Assembly (NCBI GenBank): GCA_016786465.1
Contig: JAEUWC010000026.1
Coordinates: forward strand, 1-64,000
Origin: Bdellovibrionales bacterium
GTDB lineage: Bacteria; Bdellovibrionota; UBA1018
Length of the DNA: 64,000 bases
Direction of reading: 5' to 3'
Part shown: positions 15,603 to 24,489 of the stretch, one piece after another
Layout of the letters: every line of letters begins with the position of its first letter
Position numbering within the stretch: position 1 is the first letter of the stretch
Notes under the pieces: model-generated
The model's database searches: none
What the model was told of the DNA's origin: nothing
The model's input: the letters and a program-made list of their open reading frames with translations, nothing else
Program-made: the position numbers and the translations under genes

Positions 15603-15947
15603 ATGGATCGAAAACTCAAGCTCGAATTGGTGCAGCGCTCGCTGGGGCTCCGTCACAAACTGAAAGTTCATGACAGCATGAAGCAACCGGAAACCCACGA
15701 AGAAATGGCTGTAATGTTTCTATCGAAGTGGGAATTCGAAGATGAACTGAAAGCGATTGAAGAAATTCTCGCAGATTCTCGCAACAAAAACGTCGCCGAG
15801 AAAAAAGTCAGTCTTCTGAAAAACGGGGTCATCAAGGAATCCGCAAAAGAAAAAGGCCCCAAAAGCGCCGGCGGATACGAAGGACTTCCCGCTGACGACG
15901 CTGAAGAAGAAGATTCAGGCCCTAGCCGCCCTAAGAAAAAGCGTTAG
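15603..15947 (+). CDS. Small hydrophilic protein of unknown function
   Basis: A 114-residue charged protein without signal peptide or membrane segment. The first 60 residues are predicted helical (KLKLELVQRSLGLRHKL), followed by a lysine-rich linker and an acidic C-terminal DDAEEEDSG stretch ending PKKKR. ATG at 15603 has no Shine-Dalgarno site. It overlaps the convergent gene by 4 bp. Function unknown. Confidence 0.5.
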   Translation: MDRKLKLELVQRSLGLRHKLKVHDSMKQPETHEEMAVMFLSKWEFEDELKAIEEILADSRNKNVAEKKVSLLKNGVIKESAKEKGPKSAGGYEGLPADDAEEEDSGPSRPKKKR

Positions 15948-17695
15948 CGGTGATTTGCCTTAAATCCTACGGATAGTCCCGTTCCTGGAACCCAACCCAT
16001 GCTGACCAGTTCCAGTTCTGACTTTTCAACTCCTGGGCCTGTGAAAATTTCAAAGGATTTTGGGAAAAGCTGAACCGGTTCCGGGCTTGAAGTTAGGTAA
16101 CGATTCACTTCTTTTTTGATCGTCGGTTTCAACAGAAGTTTTGCCAATGTTCCCTTGAATCCTTTTGGGAACTTCATCGATTCAACTTTCGCATTCTTGA
16201 TCTTCAAGAAAAGGTGCGCCTGACCTTTGACCGTGTCGATCAACGGTTCAAAGTTCACTCGCAAAGTCATCTGAACACCATTCAATTGAATCCACTTCTT
16301 TTCTTTCTTATTCAACAACGCAAAGTCGGATTCCATCGTCAGACGAATTCCAACCCCGTCTTGGAAAGTCCAGGATGGGAAACCCACGGGACGGTACTTG
16401 ATTTCGCCGCGAACTGGGCCGAATTTAAACGAATTCGAGCCACAAAGAATTCCGGTTTGGGTGGCAGATTCTAGCCCCTGCTGCAAAAGCTTACGCCCTA
16501 AAATAAAGTCCGCGATTCGGTTGGGATCCGAAACATCGCCCACCCAGCTTTGCTTGGTTTCGCCCGCTTCTTGAAAGCCGTCCTTTAGGTCCTGAGAAGG
16601 AAGCTTTCCTAGCTTCTGCACGTCCACACACTGAGTCGGATTCAACGCCGTCCAGTTCAAGTCCGAACCGAAGCGACCAAAGTAGTCCATCAGCTTCTGA
16701 GACGTCTGCTTAGTTTCGAAGTGCAACGAAGAAATTTTTCCGGCCAATCCCAACTGACTGAAGTCCAGAAATTTTTCAATCATCGGCGCAAGTTTGCCAG
16801 CCGAAGACTGCTTGATGACCTGTGAAAATGAATCGGACTGAATCCATTCAGCCAAGCGCTTTTCCAACATCCCCTGAACCCAAACTTCAGCTTCAGGGCA
16901 ACGAGCTGTGCCGCAAAGCTTTCCACGAAGAATCAGGTTATAGATCGTGCGCAAAAGTCCTAGATCATTGATCTGGACGCGGTCAATTTTACTGACTGGA
17001 ACTTGTGTTTGAACCGATTCCAAACCGGTTCCGTTCGTCGACCATTGCACTTCGGTGTGAAGTTTGGCGCCGAAAACGTTGACTTCAAATTCGTTTTCAT
17101 AGGTGGGCAGGTACCACTTGTCGCTATGGGCACGAAGTTTCATCTTGGACTTTACGGTCAAAGACGGCAGCGTCACGCCCAACAAAACCCAATTGTCTTT
17201 CTTCCATTGGGTTTCGACCCGATTCGGACAAAGCGAAGGCAGATCGATTTCCCCAGCCGAAAGCGAACAATCCGGAAGCTGTGCGGAAACAGAACCCGAT
17301 TGAACCTGAATTTCGACTTTGTAGTCGCCTGCATTCATCGGATCAAAAACCTGAAGCGGAATCGGCTGCGAAAGAATACCGGACTGGCGCAAAAAGCGCG
17401 GAAGCAGAATCCTTTCCAAATCCCGGTCATCCAAAAGGTGAATCTGCATCAAGTGACCGGATTCAGCCGGCCAGGGAACGACAGACTTTACGGTTTTTGG
17501 GCCTGTTGCTGTCGCAGTCTGAATCTGAAGATCATTTCCCATCTTTTCAAGAAGTGTGGATGGGGCCGCTTCAAAGCTGTAAACCGGGTTTGAAACTGGC
17601 GAAGCATCCGTCGGGATGGCTTGCACAATCAGGAATCCAGAAATCAGGCCAAAACTACGAAGAATTCGATGAATTTTCCTAAATAGAGTGGTCAC
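15944..17695 (-). CDS. Large exported protein of unknown function
   Basis: A 583-residue protein with a signal peptide (ending near TDA, residue 31) and no visible membrane segment afterwards. The mature part is rich in beta strands and amphipathic helices, with paired Cys (LCPNR, CGTARCPEAE). The C-terminal third holds repeated long strands (for example GVQMTLRVNFEPLID) as in lipid-binding tubular folds such as BPI/LEA-like domains, but this is only a resemblance. GTG at 17695 has a GGGGGA ribosome site. Confidence 0.5.
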   Translation of the reverse strand: MTTLFRKIHRILRSFGLISGFLIVQAIPTDASPVSNPVYSFEAAPSTLLEKMGNDLQIQTATATGPKTVKSVVPWPAESGHLMQIHLLDDRDLERILLPRFLRQSGILSQPIPLQVFDPMNAGDYKVEIQVQSGSVSAQLPDCSLSAGEIDLPSLCPNRVETQWKKDNWVLLGVTLPSLTVKSKMKLRAHSDKWYLPTYENEFEVNVFGAKLHTEVQWSTNGTGLESVQTQVPVSKIDRVQINDLGLLRTIYNLILRGKLCGTARCPEAEVWVQGMLEKRLAEWIQSDSFSQVIKQSSAGKLAPMIEKFLDFSQLGLAGKISSLHFETKQTSQKLMDYFGRFGSDLNWTALNPTQCVDVQKLGKLPSQDLKDGFQEAGETKQSWVGDVSDPNRIADFILGRKLLQQGLESATQTGILCGSNSFKFGPVRGEIKYRPVGFPSWTFQDGVGIRLTMESDFALLNKKEKKWIQLNGVQMTLRVNFEPLIDTVKGQAHLFLKIKNAKVESMKFPKGFKGTLAKLLLKPTIKKEVNRYLTSSPEPVQLFPKSFEIFTGPGVEKSELELVSMGWVPGTGLSVGFKANHR

Positions 17696-17766
17696 GATAG
17701 GATTCCCCCAATATGTTTGCTGTAACTTTATTCACGAGCCTAGCGAACACACAAGGGACAAAAAAG

Positions 17767-18507
17767 ATGACGCAATTCAGCACCTGCGTTTTTGGAACGA
17801 TTCTTTTCACATTTCTGTCATCCAACACTGAAGCCGCCCAGACCGCGAAAACCATCACATTGAAGGGCAACGTCTATGAATGGACATCCAAGGGACGCGG
17901 CGACCTTCTTTTCCGCCAAACGAGAATCGATACTGAAAAAACCGACGATACTGGAACGACTTCGCAAACCGAATCCTTATACACCGACACAGTTGGACGA
18001 ACGGTGGTTCGCGAAAGCATGCAGGCCAAGAATGGAAAACCCACTTTCTTCTTTTTTGAGCGCTTGCAGACTGAAGAATCAGGAAAGATCGAAGTCAGGG
18101 ATGGCAAAGCCCAGTACAGCTATACGAAACAGGGAAAAACGAAAACGGACGTGTCAGACGCTGGTGAATCTTTTGTTTTCCCCCCTTCGTTTCTGATTTA
18201 CGTGCAAACCCGTTGGAAGGAATTCTTGGACGGACAAAGCATTTCTATGAGGCTGGCGGTTTTGGAAAGACTGGAAGACTTCGGGTTTAAGTTCTTTAAG
18301 GTCTCTGAATCCAAGGTCCAGGGAAAGACCCTGTATGAAGCCAAGCTGAAGCCCACTAGCCTTTTGATTGCTGCGATTGTCGATCCCATCGAATTCACTT
18401 TAGACGAAGAAAAAATCGTGAAACGCGTGAAAGGCCGGATGCCGATGAAGAAAAAGGTCGGCGAAGGTGAATTCGAAGATTTTGTCGGCGAAATTATTTA
18501 CGAATAG
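17767..18507 (+). CDS. Exported protein of unknown function
   Basis: A 246-residue protein with signal peptide (ending NTEA, near residue 23) and a mature part rich in Lys, Glu and Thr that alternates strands and turns, reminiscent of a LolA-like open barrel. ATG at 17767 has AAGGGA at a good distance. It overlaps the 3' end of the LspA-like gene by 14 bp. Family not recognised. Confidence 0.5.
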   Translation: MTQFSTCVFGTILFTFLSSNTEAAQTAKTITLKGNVYEWTSKGRGDLLFRQTRIDTEKTDDTGTTSQTESLYTDTVGRTVVRESMQAKNGKPTFFFFERLQTEESGKIEVRDGKAQYSYTKQGKTKTDVSDAGESFVFPPSFLIYVQTRWKEFLDGQSISMRLAVLERLEDFGFKFFKVSESKVQGKTLYEAKLKPTSLLIAAIVDPIEFTLDEEKIVKRVKGRMPMKKKVGEGEFEDFVGEIIYE

Positions 18508-19069
18508 GTCGACCCACAGGCCACATGACGTCTTTCAAGATCGTATAAAGCCAAATCGATCCGCCGCCCAAAATTCCTAGATCCGCCAGGTTGAATGGAA
18601 TGTGTTCAGTCGCGCTTCGATAGATTTGAAAAGTATCAATCGTGTACTGAATTCGGTAATGGTCAAAAAGGTTCGAAGCCCCACCGATCAAAAGCGCAAT
18701 CATGCCCTGCCGAGCTCGGCGGCCTGATAGTTTGAATTGAGAAATCGCAAGCCCCGTCAGTAAAAGCCAAATCGCCGTGGGCAGGTAGCGCGTGTAGGTT
18801 TCAATCATTCCTGACGGCATGTCGGATAGTTGATCGTTCATCAACCCCCGATTGTAAACCCGGGTCAATGCCAAGAAGTTTTGACCCAAAACCGGAACCC
18901 GCTTCAGAAGCGGAATTTCTGCAGTGACTACCAGCTTAAAAAACTGATCCCCGACGCCGATCGCGACGCCGGGGACCCAGATCGAAAAAAAAGAATTCAA
19001 CTTCTTCTTCAAACGACTACGGGTAATAAGTGTCGCCAGCGGCCACGCAAGTTCCGGACGCACAGACAC
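18494..19069 (-). CDS. Signal peptidase II-like membrane protein
   Basis: LspA removes lipoprotein signal peptides in the inner membrane. This 191-residue protein has four hydrophobic segments and both catalytic aspartates in context: GGASNLFDHYR (usual GGxxNxxDR, here His follows Asp) and PFNLADLGI (usual FNxAD). The altered DR pair makes it a diverged member or paralogue. The ATG at 19069 would overlap the upstream gene by 53 bp; a TTG at 19012, just after that gene's stop, is an alternative and fits the family length better. Confidence 0.7.
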   Translation of the reverse strand: MSVRPELAWPLATLITRSRLKKKLNSFFSIWVPGVAIGVGDQFFKLVVTAEIPLLKRVPVLGQNFLALTRVYNRGLMNDQLSDMPSGMIETYTRYLPTAIWLLLTGLAISQFKLSGRRARQGMIALLIGGASNLFDHYRIQYTIDTFQIYRSATEHIPFNLADLGILGGGSIWLYTILKDVMWPVGRPIRK

Positions 19070-20195
19070 CGAAAATATTTGAAGGATCCGTGATTCTTTG
19101 TACGTTCCAGCTAACCGTTCCCGACACGCCGGCCCCAGCCGTATAGCCGAAACCTAGGTTTGCCGGTGTTGCAGCCGAATCCGCCACGCAGCCGACTGTG
19201 ACGGTACCGGCAACGCTGGCCGGAAAGCCGTTCACCTGGTTGATTCCGTTTGATGTACAAGTACTGCCGCTTCCGCAATTGCCGGCAGCAAACTGAACCA
19301 AGGACGACCCGCTGTCATAGCTTTGTACCGCTGTTGGACCATAGGCATTCAAGTACGCACCGGCCGGAGCCGAAGTTGCCGTGACAAAGCCGTTACCGCT
19401 GCAGAACTTTGCGGTCGATGAAGTCGAAGTCCCCCACGCCGCAGAATAAAGAAGCTTTCGGTCTGAACTGAACAAAAGCGTCATGTTCGCAGTGTCCGTT
19501 GCACCCGCATACTTAAAGTGGAAAGCTGCACCGGGGTTTCCAATGGTGGGATACGGATAGACCGCGATGTGACTGTCCAATGAACCGTCTGAACAATCGA
19601 CGCCGACGGAATTGTACATGTCCAATAGCAAGTTCAAGTTCGGAACCGTAGTCCCCGTCAAGACCACCGAATCACCGCTTTCGCAGCTGGATGAATCACT
19701 GGTTACACATACAGGCCTTGCAAAGTAAGAAGCAGAACAGTTGTTCGTGCCGTTTCCAACCGTGAAGCCTGAAAGAGTATTCCCTGTGCCTGATCCAACC
19801 GAAACGGCAGCCGCAGCTACGGCCGATCCGGTTCCTGTCGTCTGAAGATTGTTCCCGTTGCTGCAAGTCGCGCCGTTTGTGCCGTGGTACTTGTCACCCG
19901 ACAACTTCACGGTGCGTTCGGTGTTGTAGCAGACCTGAACGCCCACAAATCGCCCGGCGGGTGCGATGATCGAAGAAAGCGACACGGAAGCAAAACCGGA
20001 ATCCGATTTCTTGAAAGTGTGCGGAAAAGTTCCCGAAAGCAAAGTCAATTGCTTGTTATCTGACTTGATCAAACGCAATTCGGTGAAAGTGATCGTCATT
20101 TCTGACGGCGTCACGTATCCGGTGGTCGCACCCACCGCCCACGCGTTTGTAGAAATTGCTAAACCGGCCAACAAAACCAAAGAATGGGATTTCAT
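19017..20195 (-). CDS. Large exported Gly/Ser/Thr-rich protein
   Basis: A 392-residue protein with signal peptide (cleavage after AWA, near residue 20). The mature part is low in charge, rich in Gly, Ser, Thr and Ala, and has about a dozen cysteines in pairs (for example CGSGSTCTSNG, CVTSDSSSCESG), suggesting an extracellular, disulfide-stabilised surface protein. A GGGGG ribosome site precedes ATG. It forms an apparent cluster with the mini-protein and barrel-like genes upstream. Family not recognised. Confidence 0.55.
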   Translation of the reverse strand: MKSHSLVLLAGLAISTNAWAVGATTGYVTPSEMTITFTELRLIKSDNKQLTLLSGTFPHTFKKSDSGFASVSLSSIIAPAGRFVGVQVCYNTERTVKLSGDKYHGTNGATCSNGNNLQTTGTGSAVAAAAVSVGSGTGNTLSGFTVGNGTNNCSASYFARPVCVTSDSSSCESGDSVVLTGTTVPNLNLLLDMYNSVGVDCSDGSLDSHIAVYPYPTIGNPGAAFHFKYAGATDTANMTLLFSSDRKLLYSAAWGTSTSSTAKFCSGNGFVTATSAPAGAYLNAYGPTAVQSYDSGSSLVQFAAGNCGSGSTCTSNGINQVNGFPASVAGTVTVGCVADSAATPANLGFGYTAGAGVSGTVSWNVQRITDPSNIFGVCASGTCVAAGDTYYP

Positions 20196-20205
20196 CGTCG
20201 CCCCC

Positions 20206-20331
20206 TTAGAACTTCACACCGTTTGCATTGGCTTCAAAGCCTTCGCCGACTCCGGAACCACACCTGGGCAACATCGCCATCGCTGCTAAAATCGTCATCA
20301 ACGTCAAAACCGTCATCATCTTCTTTTTCAT
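20206..20331 (-). CDS. Mini exported peptide or lipoprotein
   Basis: A 41-residue reading frame between two exported-protein genes, same strand. It starts MKKKMMTVLTLMTILAAMA and continues MLPRCGSGVGEGFEANANG, a classical short signal sequence followed by Cys-Gly-Ser, though PRC is not a standard lipobox. An AAAGGA site lies 9 nt before the ATG at 20331, which I prefer over the ATG at 20340. Ten bases separate it from the next gene. Product unknown. Confidence 0.5.
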   Translation of the reverse strand: MKKKMMTVLTLMTILAAMAMLPRCGSGVGEGFEANANGVKF

Positions 20332-20344
20332 CGTCGTCATTCCT

Positions 20345-20842
20345 TTAAATTGAAATACCGATACCCAAACGAAATTCATCCGTGGCGTTGGTCATAAAGA
20401 ATCGCGAATATCCGGCGAAAATCTTGTCGACCATTCCAAACCATTTGTTCGTCAGACCCCAATACAGGTTGCCCGACGCAATCGGGTGCGTTCCACCGTT
20501 GGTCAACCAAGTTTGAATTCCGCCGCCAACCTGAACACCCACACGACCCAGCAAGTCTTTTTGCAAAAAAACCTGCGCGTTGAAGCCCGGAAAAAGCTTA
20601 TCAAAGGCATTTTTCATCAAGCCCGCGCCGACGTTCCCCATCAACTTGAACGACCCCATTTCCATCGTCGGGTTCCAAGCGACTTGCCCTGTAAAGACGT
20701 TGCCGCCCGCTTCTTGAAAAACCCCGTAGCCATTGGCTTGAAAGTTCATCATCGAAATCGACGCTTGCGCCGACTTGCCAGCAAAACCAGAAACGGTGAG
20801 AGCAATTGCCGTCACCAGTCCCAAAGAAATCATTCGATTCAT
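20345..20842 (-). CDS. Exported small outer-membrane barrel-like protein
   Basis: A 165-residue protein with signal peptide (cleavage after AQA, near residue 27). The mature part shows alternating strands with glycine and aromatic residues (GGIQTWL, GNLYWGLTNKWFG) and ends in DEFRLGIGISI, consistent with an eight-stranded barrel. First gene of a three- or four-gene exported-protein cluster reading leftward. Confidence 0.5.
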   Translation of the reverse strand: MNRMISLGLVTAIALTVSGFAGKSAQASISMMNFQANGYGVFQEAGGNVFTGQVAWNPTMEMGSFKLMGNVGAGLMKNAFDKLFPGFNAQVFLQKDLLGRVGVQVGGGIQTWLTNGGTHPIASGNLYWGLTNKWFGMVDKIFAGYSRFFMTNATDEFRLGIGISI

Positions 20843-20890
20843 GACTCGGATCCTCTTCTTTTTAAGTGAAGAATTAAGTCTGAACGGATT

Positions 20891-22792
20891 TCAATGAATT
20901 GAAAACTGGTTTTCAGCTTTGGCGCGCGGAGTTTTCTTGCCCGGACGCGGCGTGAACCAATGACGCACATCTTGGTCTAAGCCAATACCATGCATGTAGT
21001 TGTACAAGGCACGCCGCAATCCCTGGCCCAACCATTCGTGATCGGCCCCGGAAGGATCTTCAAATTCCAAATCATTTCGCGCGAAAGTCACTTTGGGTTC
21101 TTCTAGAAGTCGAATCCCAAACGCATCCGGATTCTTCCCAATCGGACTGTGGACGGTTGCCGAAAAACGGTGCCAATAAGCTGACTGGATGCAACCTTGT
21201 TCGAAAAGTTGGCGAACGACTTCCAATGAATCGATCGTTTCGGCTTCGGTTTGCGTCGGAAAGCCATACATCAAATAGGCGTGAACCATGATCCCAGCCC
21301 GGGTCAGTGCCGTCGTCACTTGTGCGACCTGTTCAATGCTGACGCCTTTGTTCATCTTTTTTAAAAGTCGATCTGAAGCGACTTCCAGACCGCCGCTTAC
21401 AGCTACGCATCCCGCACGCGCCATCAAATGGGCCAGGTCCTGGGTAAAGGCTTTTTCAAAACGAACGTTGCCCCACCAGGTGACTGAAAGCTTTCTTTCA
21501 ATGATCTTTTCTGAAAGAGCGCGCAAAAGCGCAGGCGGCGCGGCTTCATCCACAAAATGAAATCCGCTTTGGCCCGTTTCACGGATCAAGGCTTCCATCC
21601 GGTCAACCAATTGATCTGCGGCAGCTGGATCGTAACGGCCGATGTAGTCCAAACTGACGTCGCAGAAAGAACATTTCTTCCAGTAACATCCATGCGCCAG
21701 CGTCAGCTTGTTCCAGCGGCCATCAGACCAAATCCGATGCATGGGATTCAACATTTCAAAAATCGAAAGGTAGCGATCCAACTTTAGACCATCGTAAGTC
21801 GGAGTCCCGGTGGCGCGATGGGGAATATCGTGAAGCTTCGGATCCGAAATCAAGCGAACTTGGCCGGCGGGTGTTCGAACGAAAGTCCGAAGCAGGTTTT
21901 CGCCGCTACGCTTGCCTTGAAGGTGTTCCAGCACACAAAGAAAAGGTCTTTCACCATCGTCTAAAGTGATGAAATCAAAATAATCAAAGACCTTAGGTTC
22001 GGAAAGCGAACGAAGCTCGGTGTTCACGTACCCGCCGCCTAAAAGCAGCTTTACCGCTGGCAGAACTTCGCGTGCGACTTTCGCCATTCGAAAAGCACCC
22101 AAGACGTTTCCCGGAAACGGTGCCGTCATGCCCACGACGTCGGGTCGATGAGCGCGATAAAGGTCGGCAGCAATCTGATCCAATTTCAGATCCACCCAAG
22201 TCGGTTCGCCCTTCAAAGCTTTTTCCAAAGGATCAAAGGTCGGCTGGCTTGCGGCTAATTTTTCTCCGTACCGAGTGAATTCAAAACGCGGATCAACATC
22301 ATTGCGAATCACATCGGCAAGATCATCAAAGTATAAACTGGCCAAGTACTTGGCCTGGTCCTGGACGCCCAGGTGCCCAAACGCCCAAGCCATCGGATCG
22401 TCAGTGACCTTGGCGGTTTCATCAATTGCGGCAAAGCGATCGCCTTCAGGCAGAAAATTTCGCCCCACGATCCGAAGCGCTAGGCTGGGATCACGCCCTT
22501 GAAGAAAACGAACCGTCGCATCGATGGTTCGAATGTAATCGTTGAAATGAAATAGAAAACGGCGGGAAGGTTTAGAAAGTTGGTCAGCGGGAATCTTTGC
22601 TAACTGATCCCGAAGTTCGCTTAGACCTTGGGACGAAAAAATCGCAAGCACCAGGTCCAGCGCGGGATCGGACTGAATCACTTGCAACCCCTGCACTTCG
22701 GTCTGCGAACGCAGAAATCCCGTCAGGTACGCCGTCGCTGGGTACGGGGTATTCAGCTGGGTCATAGGGGGTGTTAAGAGCAGAACCTTCAC
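20891..22792 (-). CDS. B12-binding-domain radical SAM protein
   Basis: A 633-residue protein of the cobalamin-binding radical SAM class. The N terminus (MKVLLLTPPMTQLNTPYPATAYLTGFL) and the later VGMTAPFPGNVLGAF and LLLGGGYVN segments form the Rossmann B12 domain. The radical SAM core starts near residue 365 with the cluster motif CYWKKCSFC, that is C-x4-C-x2-C rather than C-x3-C-x2-C, and continues with HFVDEAAPP, WWGNVRFEKAF and VSGGLEVASDRLL. Such enzymes methylate or rearrange unactivated carbons; substrate unknown. A single gene, followed by a basic C-terminal tail. Confidence 0.8.
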   Translation of the reverse strand: MKVLLLTPPMTQLNTPYPATAYLTGFLRSQTEVQGLQVIQSDPALDLVLAIFSSQGLSELRDQLAKIPADQLSKPSRRFLFHFNDYIRTIDATVRFLQGRDPSLALRIVGRNFLPEGDRFAAIDETAKVTDDPMAWAFGHLGVQDQAKYLASLYFDDLADVIRNDVDPRFEFTRYGEKLAASQPTFDPLEKALKGEPTWVDLKLDQIAADLYRAHRPDVVGMTAPFPGNVLGAFRMAKVAREVLPAVKLLLGGGYVNTELRSLSEPKVFDYFDFITLDDGERPFLCVLEHLQGKRSGENLLRTFVRTPAGQVRLISDPKLHDIPHRATGTPTYDGLKLDRYLSIFEMLNPMHRIWSDGRWNKLTLAHGCYWKKCSFCDVSLDYIGRYDPAAADQLVDRMEALIRETGQSGFHFVDEAAPPALLRALSEKIIERKLSVTWWGNVRFEKAFTQDLAHLMARAGCVAVSGGLEVASDRLLKKMNKGVSIEQVAQVTTALTRAGIMVHAYLMYGFPTQTEAETIDSLEVVRQLFEQGCIQSAYWHRFSATVHSPIGKNPDAFGIRLLEEPKVTFARNDLEFEDPSGADHEWLGQGLRRALYNYMHGIGLDQDVRHWFTPRPGKKTPRAKAENQFSIH

Positions 22793-22845
22793 AGCCGGGT
22801 TTTATACGCATTGCGTCAATTCGGCAATCAACAAAAGATCTTATC

Positions 22846-22874
22846 TTTTCATGAAGTTACAGGTACTGTAGACC
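22846..22874 (+). promoter_or_regulatory. Candidate leaderless promoter of the LOG-family gene
   Basis: TTTTCA (22846-22851), 17-bp spacer, TAGACC (22869-22874), then 6 nt to ATG 22881. The -35 is identical to the one at 7908. TACTGT at 22864 is a rival -10. Confidence 0.35.
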
Positions 22875-22880
22875 CTATCC

Positions 22881-23618
22881 ATGTTCGAATTCTTTCACCC
22901 AGACGCCCGCGTTCGGCGACTTTCGCAGATCCAGGGCGAAGCCAATTTTCTAGCCGGCCGGCATTCACGAACCTATGAATTCTTTCGGGTCGTTCGGATC
23001 GCCCTGGAATTCATCCGTGGCTTTCGCGTGATGCACTTCACGCCACCGGGGATCACGGTTTTTGGATCTGCCCGTTTCAAAGAAACCCACCCTGTTTACG
23101 CGCAGGGCGTGACCATCGGACGCCGCCTGGCAGAACAGGGCTTTTGCGTGATCACGGGTGGTGGCCCCGGCGTCATGGAAGCCGCCAATCGCGGAGCACA
23201 CGAAGCCGGTGGCCGATCCATTGGGCTGAACATCGTGCTTCCCCACGAACAATCGGCCAACCGCTTCTGCGACACGGTCGTCACTTTTTATTATTTTTTC
23301 ATCCGCAAGGTCATGCTGATCAAATATTCGTATGCGTACATTATTCTTCCAGGTGGATTTGGAACCTTGGACGAAATGAGTGAAGCGCTGACGTTGATCC
23401 AAACCGGAAAATTGTATGATTTTCCCGTGATCTTGGTGGGTAGCGATTATTGGAAAGGTTTTTTAGACTGGCTAAAAGAAACCCTTCTAAAAGAAGGAAC
23501 GATCAAGGAATCTGACTTAGATTATCTGACGATCGTCGATGACCCCGAAGAAGCCATCCAAAAAGTTTGCGAAGTCGCAAAGGCGCTGGCCCTTCCGCTT
23601 AAACGCCCAAAACCTTAA
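22881..23618 (+). CDS. LOG-family (TIGR00730) nucleotide phosphoribohydrolase
   Basis: A 245-residue protein with the LOG signature: ITVFGSARFKETHP, VITGGGPGVMEAANRGA (phosphate-binding), and LPGGFGTLDEMSEALTLIQTGK (PGGxGTxxE with catalytic Glu). Members cleave nucleoside 5'-monophosphates into base and ribose 5-phosphate; in plants and some bacteria this yields cytokinins. The N-terminal 50 residues are an extra helical region found in the longer bacterial branch. It is convergent with uppP and overlaps it by 20 bp. Confidence 0.88.
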   Translation: MFEFFHPDARVRRLSQIQGEANFLAGRHSRTYEFFRVVRIALEFIRGFRVMHFTPPGITVFGSARFKETHPVYAQGVTIGRRLAEQGFCVITGGGPGVMEAANRGAHEAGGRSIGLNIVLPHEQSANRFCDTVVTFYYFFIRKVMLIKYSYAYIILPGGFGTLDEMSEALTLIQTGKLYDFPVILVGSDYWKGFLDWLKETLLKEGTIKESDLDYLTIVDDPEEAIQKVCEVAKALALPLKRPKP

Positions 23619-24420
23619 AGATCGCAAAAGCCAAAGCGATTCGATAAATCGCGAAACCTAAAAAACCCATTCGCGACACAAACTTTAAAAGAAACCCGAT
23701 CGCTGCCCAGCCCGCCAGAAACGAACTTGCAAAACCCGCGATCAAGACCGCAGCCCCGACTTGGCTTTGAAGTAGTTCATCAAAATGCCGCATTTCAAAA
23801 ACCAAGGCAGCAGCCGTGATGGGTGCAGAAAGCCAGAACGAAAAGCGTGCCGCTTCTTGACGTGAAAGTCCCAAAGTTCTTCCACCGATCAATGTGCTTC
23901 CTGAACGAGACATCCCAGGGACCAGCGCCAAACATTGAAAGAAACCTATGGCAATTGCGCCACGAACGCCCAGATCCGCCGTCTTTTTCTGGGATGAAGA
24001 CTTCAGAAATCTTTCCCGGTAAAGGTCCACCGCCCATAGAAGAAGCCCGCCCAGCGCCAAGGTCACCACCAAGATCGAATTCGCCCGAAGTTCCGAAGCA
24101 ATAACCTTTCGAAAGACCGCACCAAAGGCCAAAGCCGGAACCGTTGCGGCTGCAACCCAACCCAGCTTGGTTGCAAAGAAATTGCCGGGTTTTTTCGCTA
24201 AAACCGACATTCCTTCAGAAAAAAGAGCGACCCAGTCTTTCTTGAAAAACCAAAGCGTCGAAGCCAACGTCCCCGCATGAAGAAAGACGTCAAAGGCCAG
24301 TCCCGGATCCTGAGTTCCTAAAAACCGGGGCAGCAAAATCAGGTGCGCCGATGATGATACAGGCAGGTATTCCGTGATCCCCTGGACCACACCAAAGAGA
24401 ATTGATTCCCAAATATTCAT
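23599..24420 (-). CDS. uppP: Undecaprenyl-diphosphatase UppP (BacA)
   Basis: A 273-residue inner-membrane protein with eight or so hydrophobic segments that dephosphorylates undecaprenyl diphosphate for reuse in peptidoglycan and surface polysaccharide synthesis. Both catalytic motifs are intact: QGITEYLPVSSSAH ((E/Q)xxxE and the SSSxH loop) and LVPGMSRSGSTLIGG (PGxSRSxxT). I chose ATG at 24420, where family similarity starts (MNIWESILFGVVQGITE). It is divergent from the FKBP gene 70 bp away. A second, diverged copy lies at 9914-10735. Confidence 0.95.
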   Translation of the reverse strand: MNIWESILFGVVQGITEYLPVSSSAHLILLPRFLGTQDPGLAFDVFLHAGTLASTLWFFKKDWVALFSEGMSVLAKKPGNFFATKLGWVAAATVPALAFGAVFRKVIASELRANSILVVTLALGGLLLWAVDLYRERFLKSSSQKKTADLGVRGAIAIGFFQCLALVPGMSRSGSTLIGGRTLGLSRQEAARFSFWLSAPITAAALVFEMRHFDELLQSQVGAAVLIAGFASSFLAGWAAIGFLLKFVSRMGFLGFAIYRIALAFAIFKVLGV

Positions 24421-24489
24421 TATTTTATTGACTGTAGCCGGATCCGATAGATGATTTCCAGTATCGAATTTCATCATCAAGGAGACACC

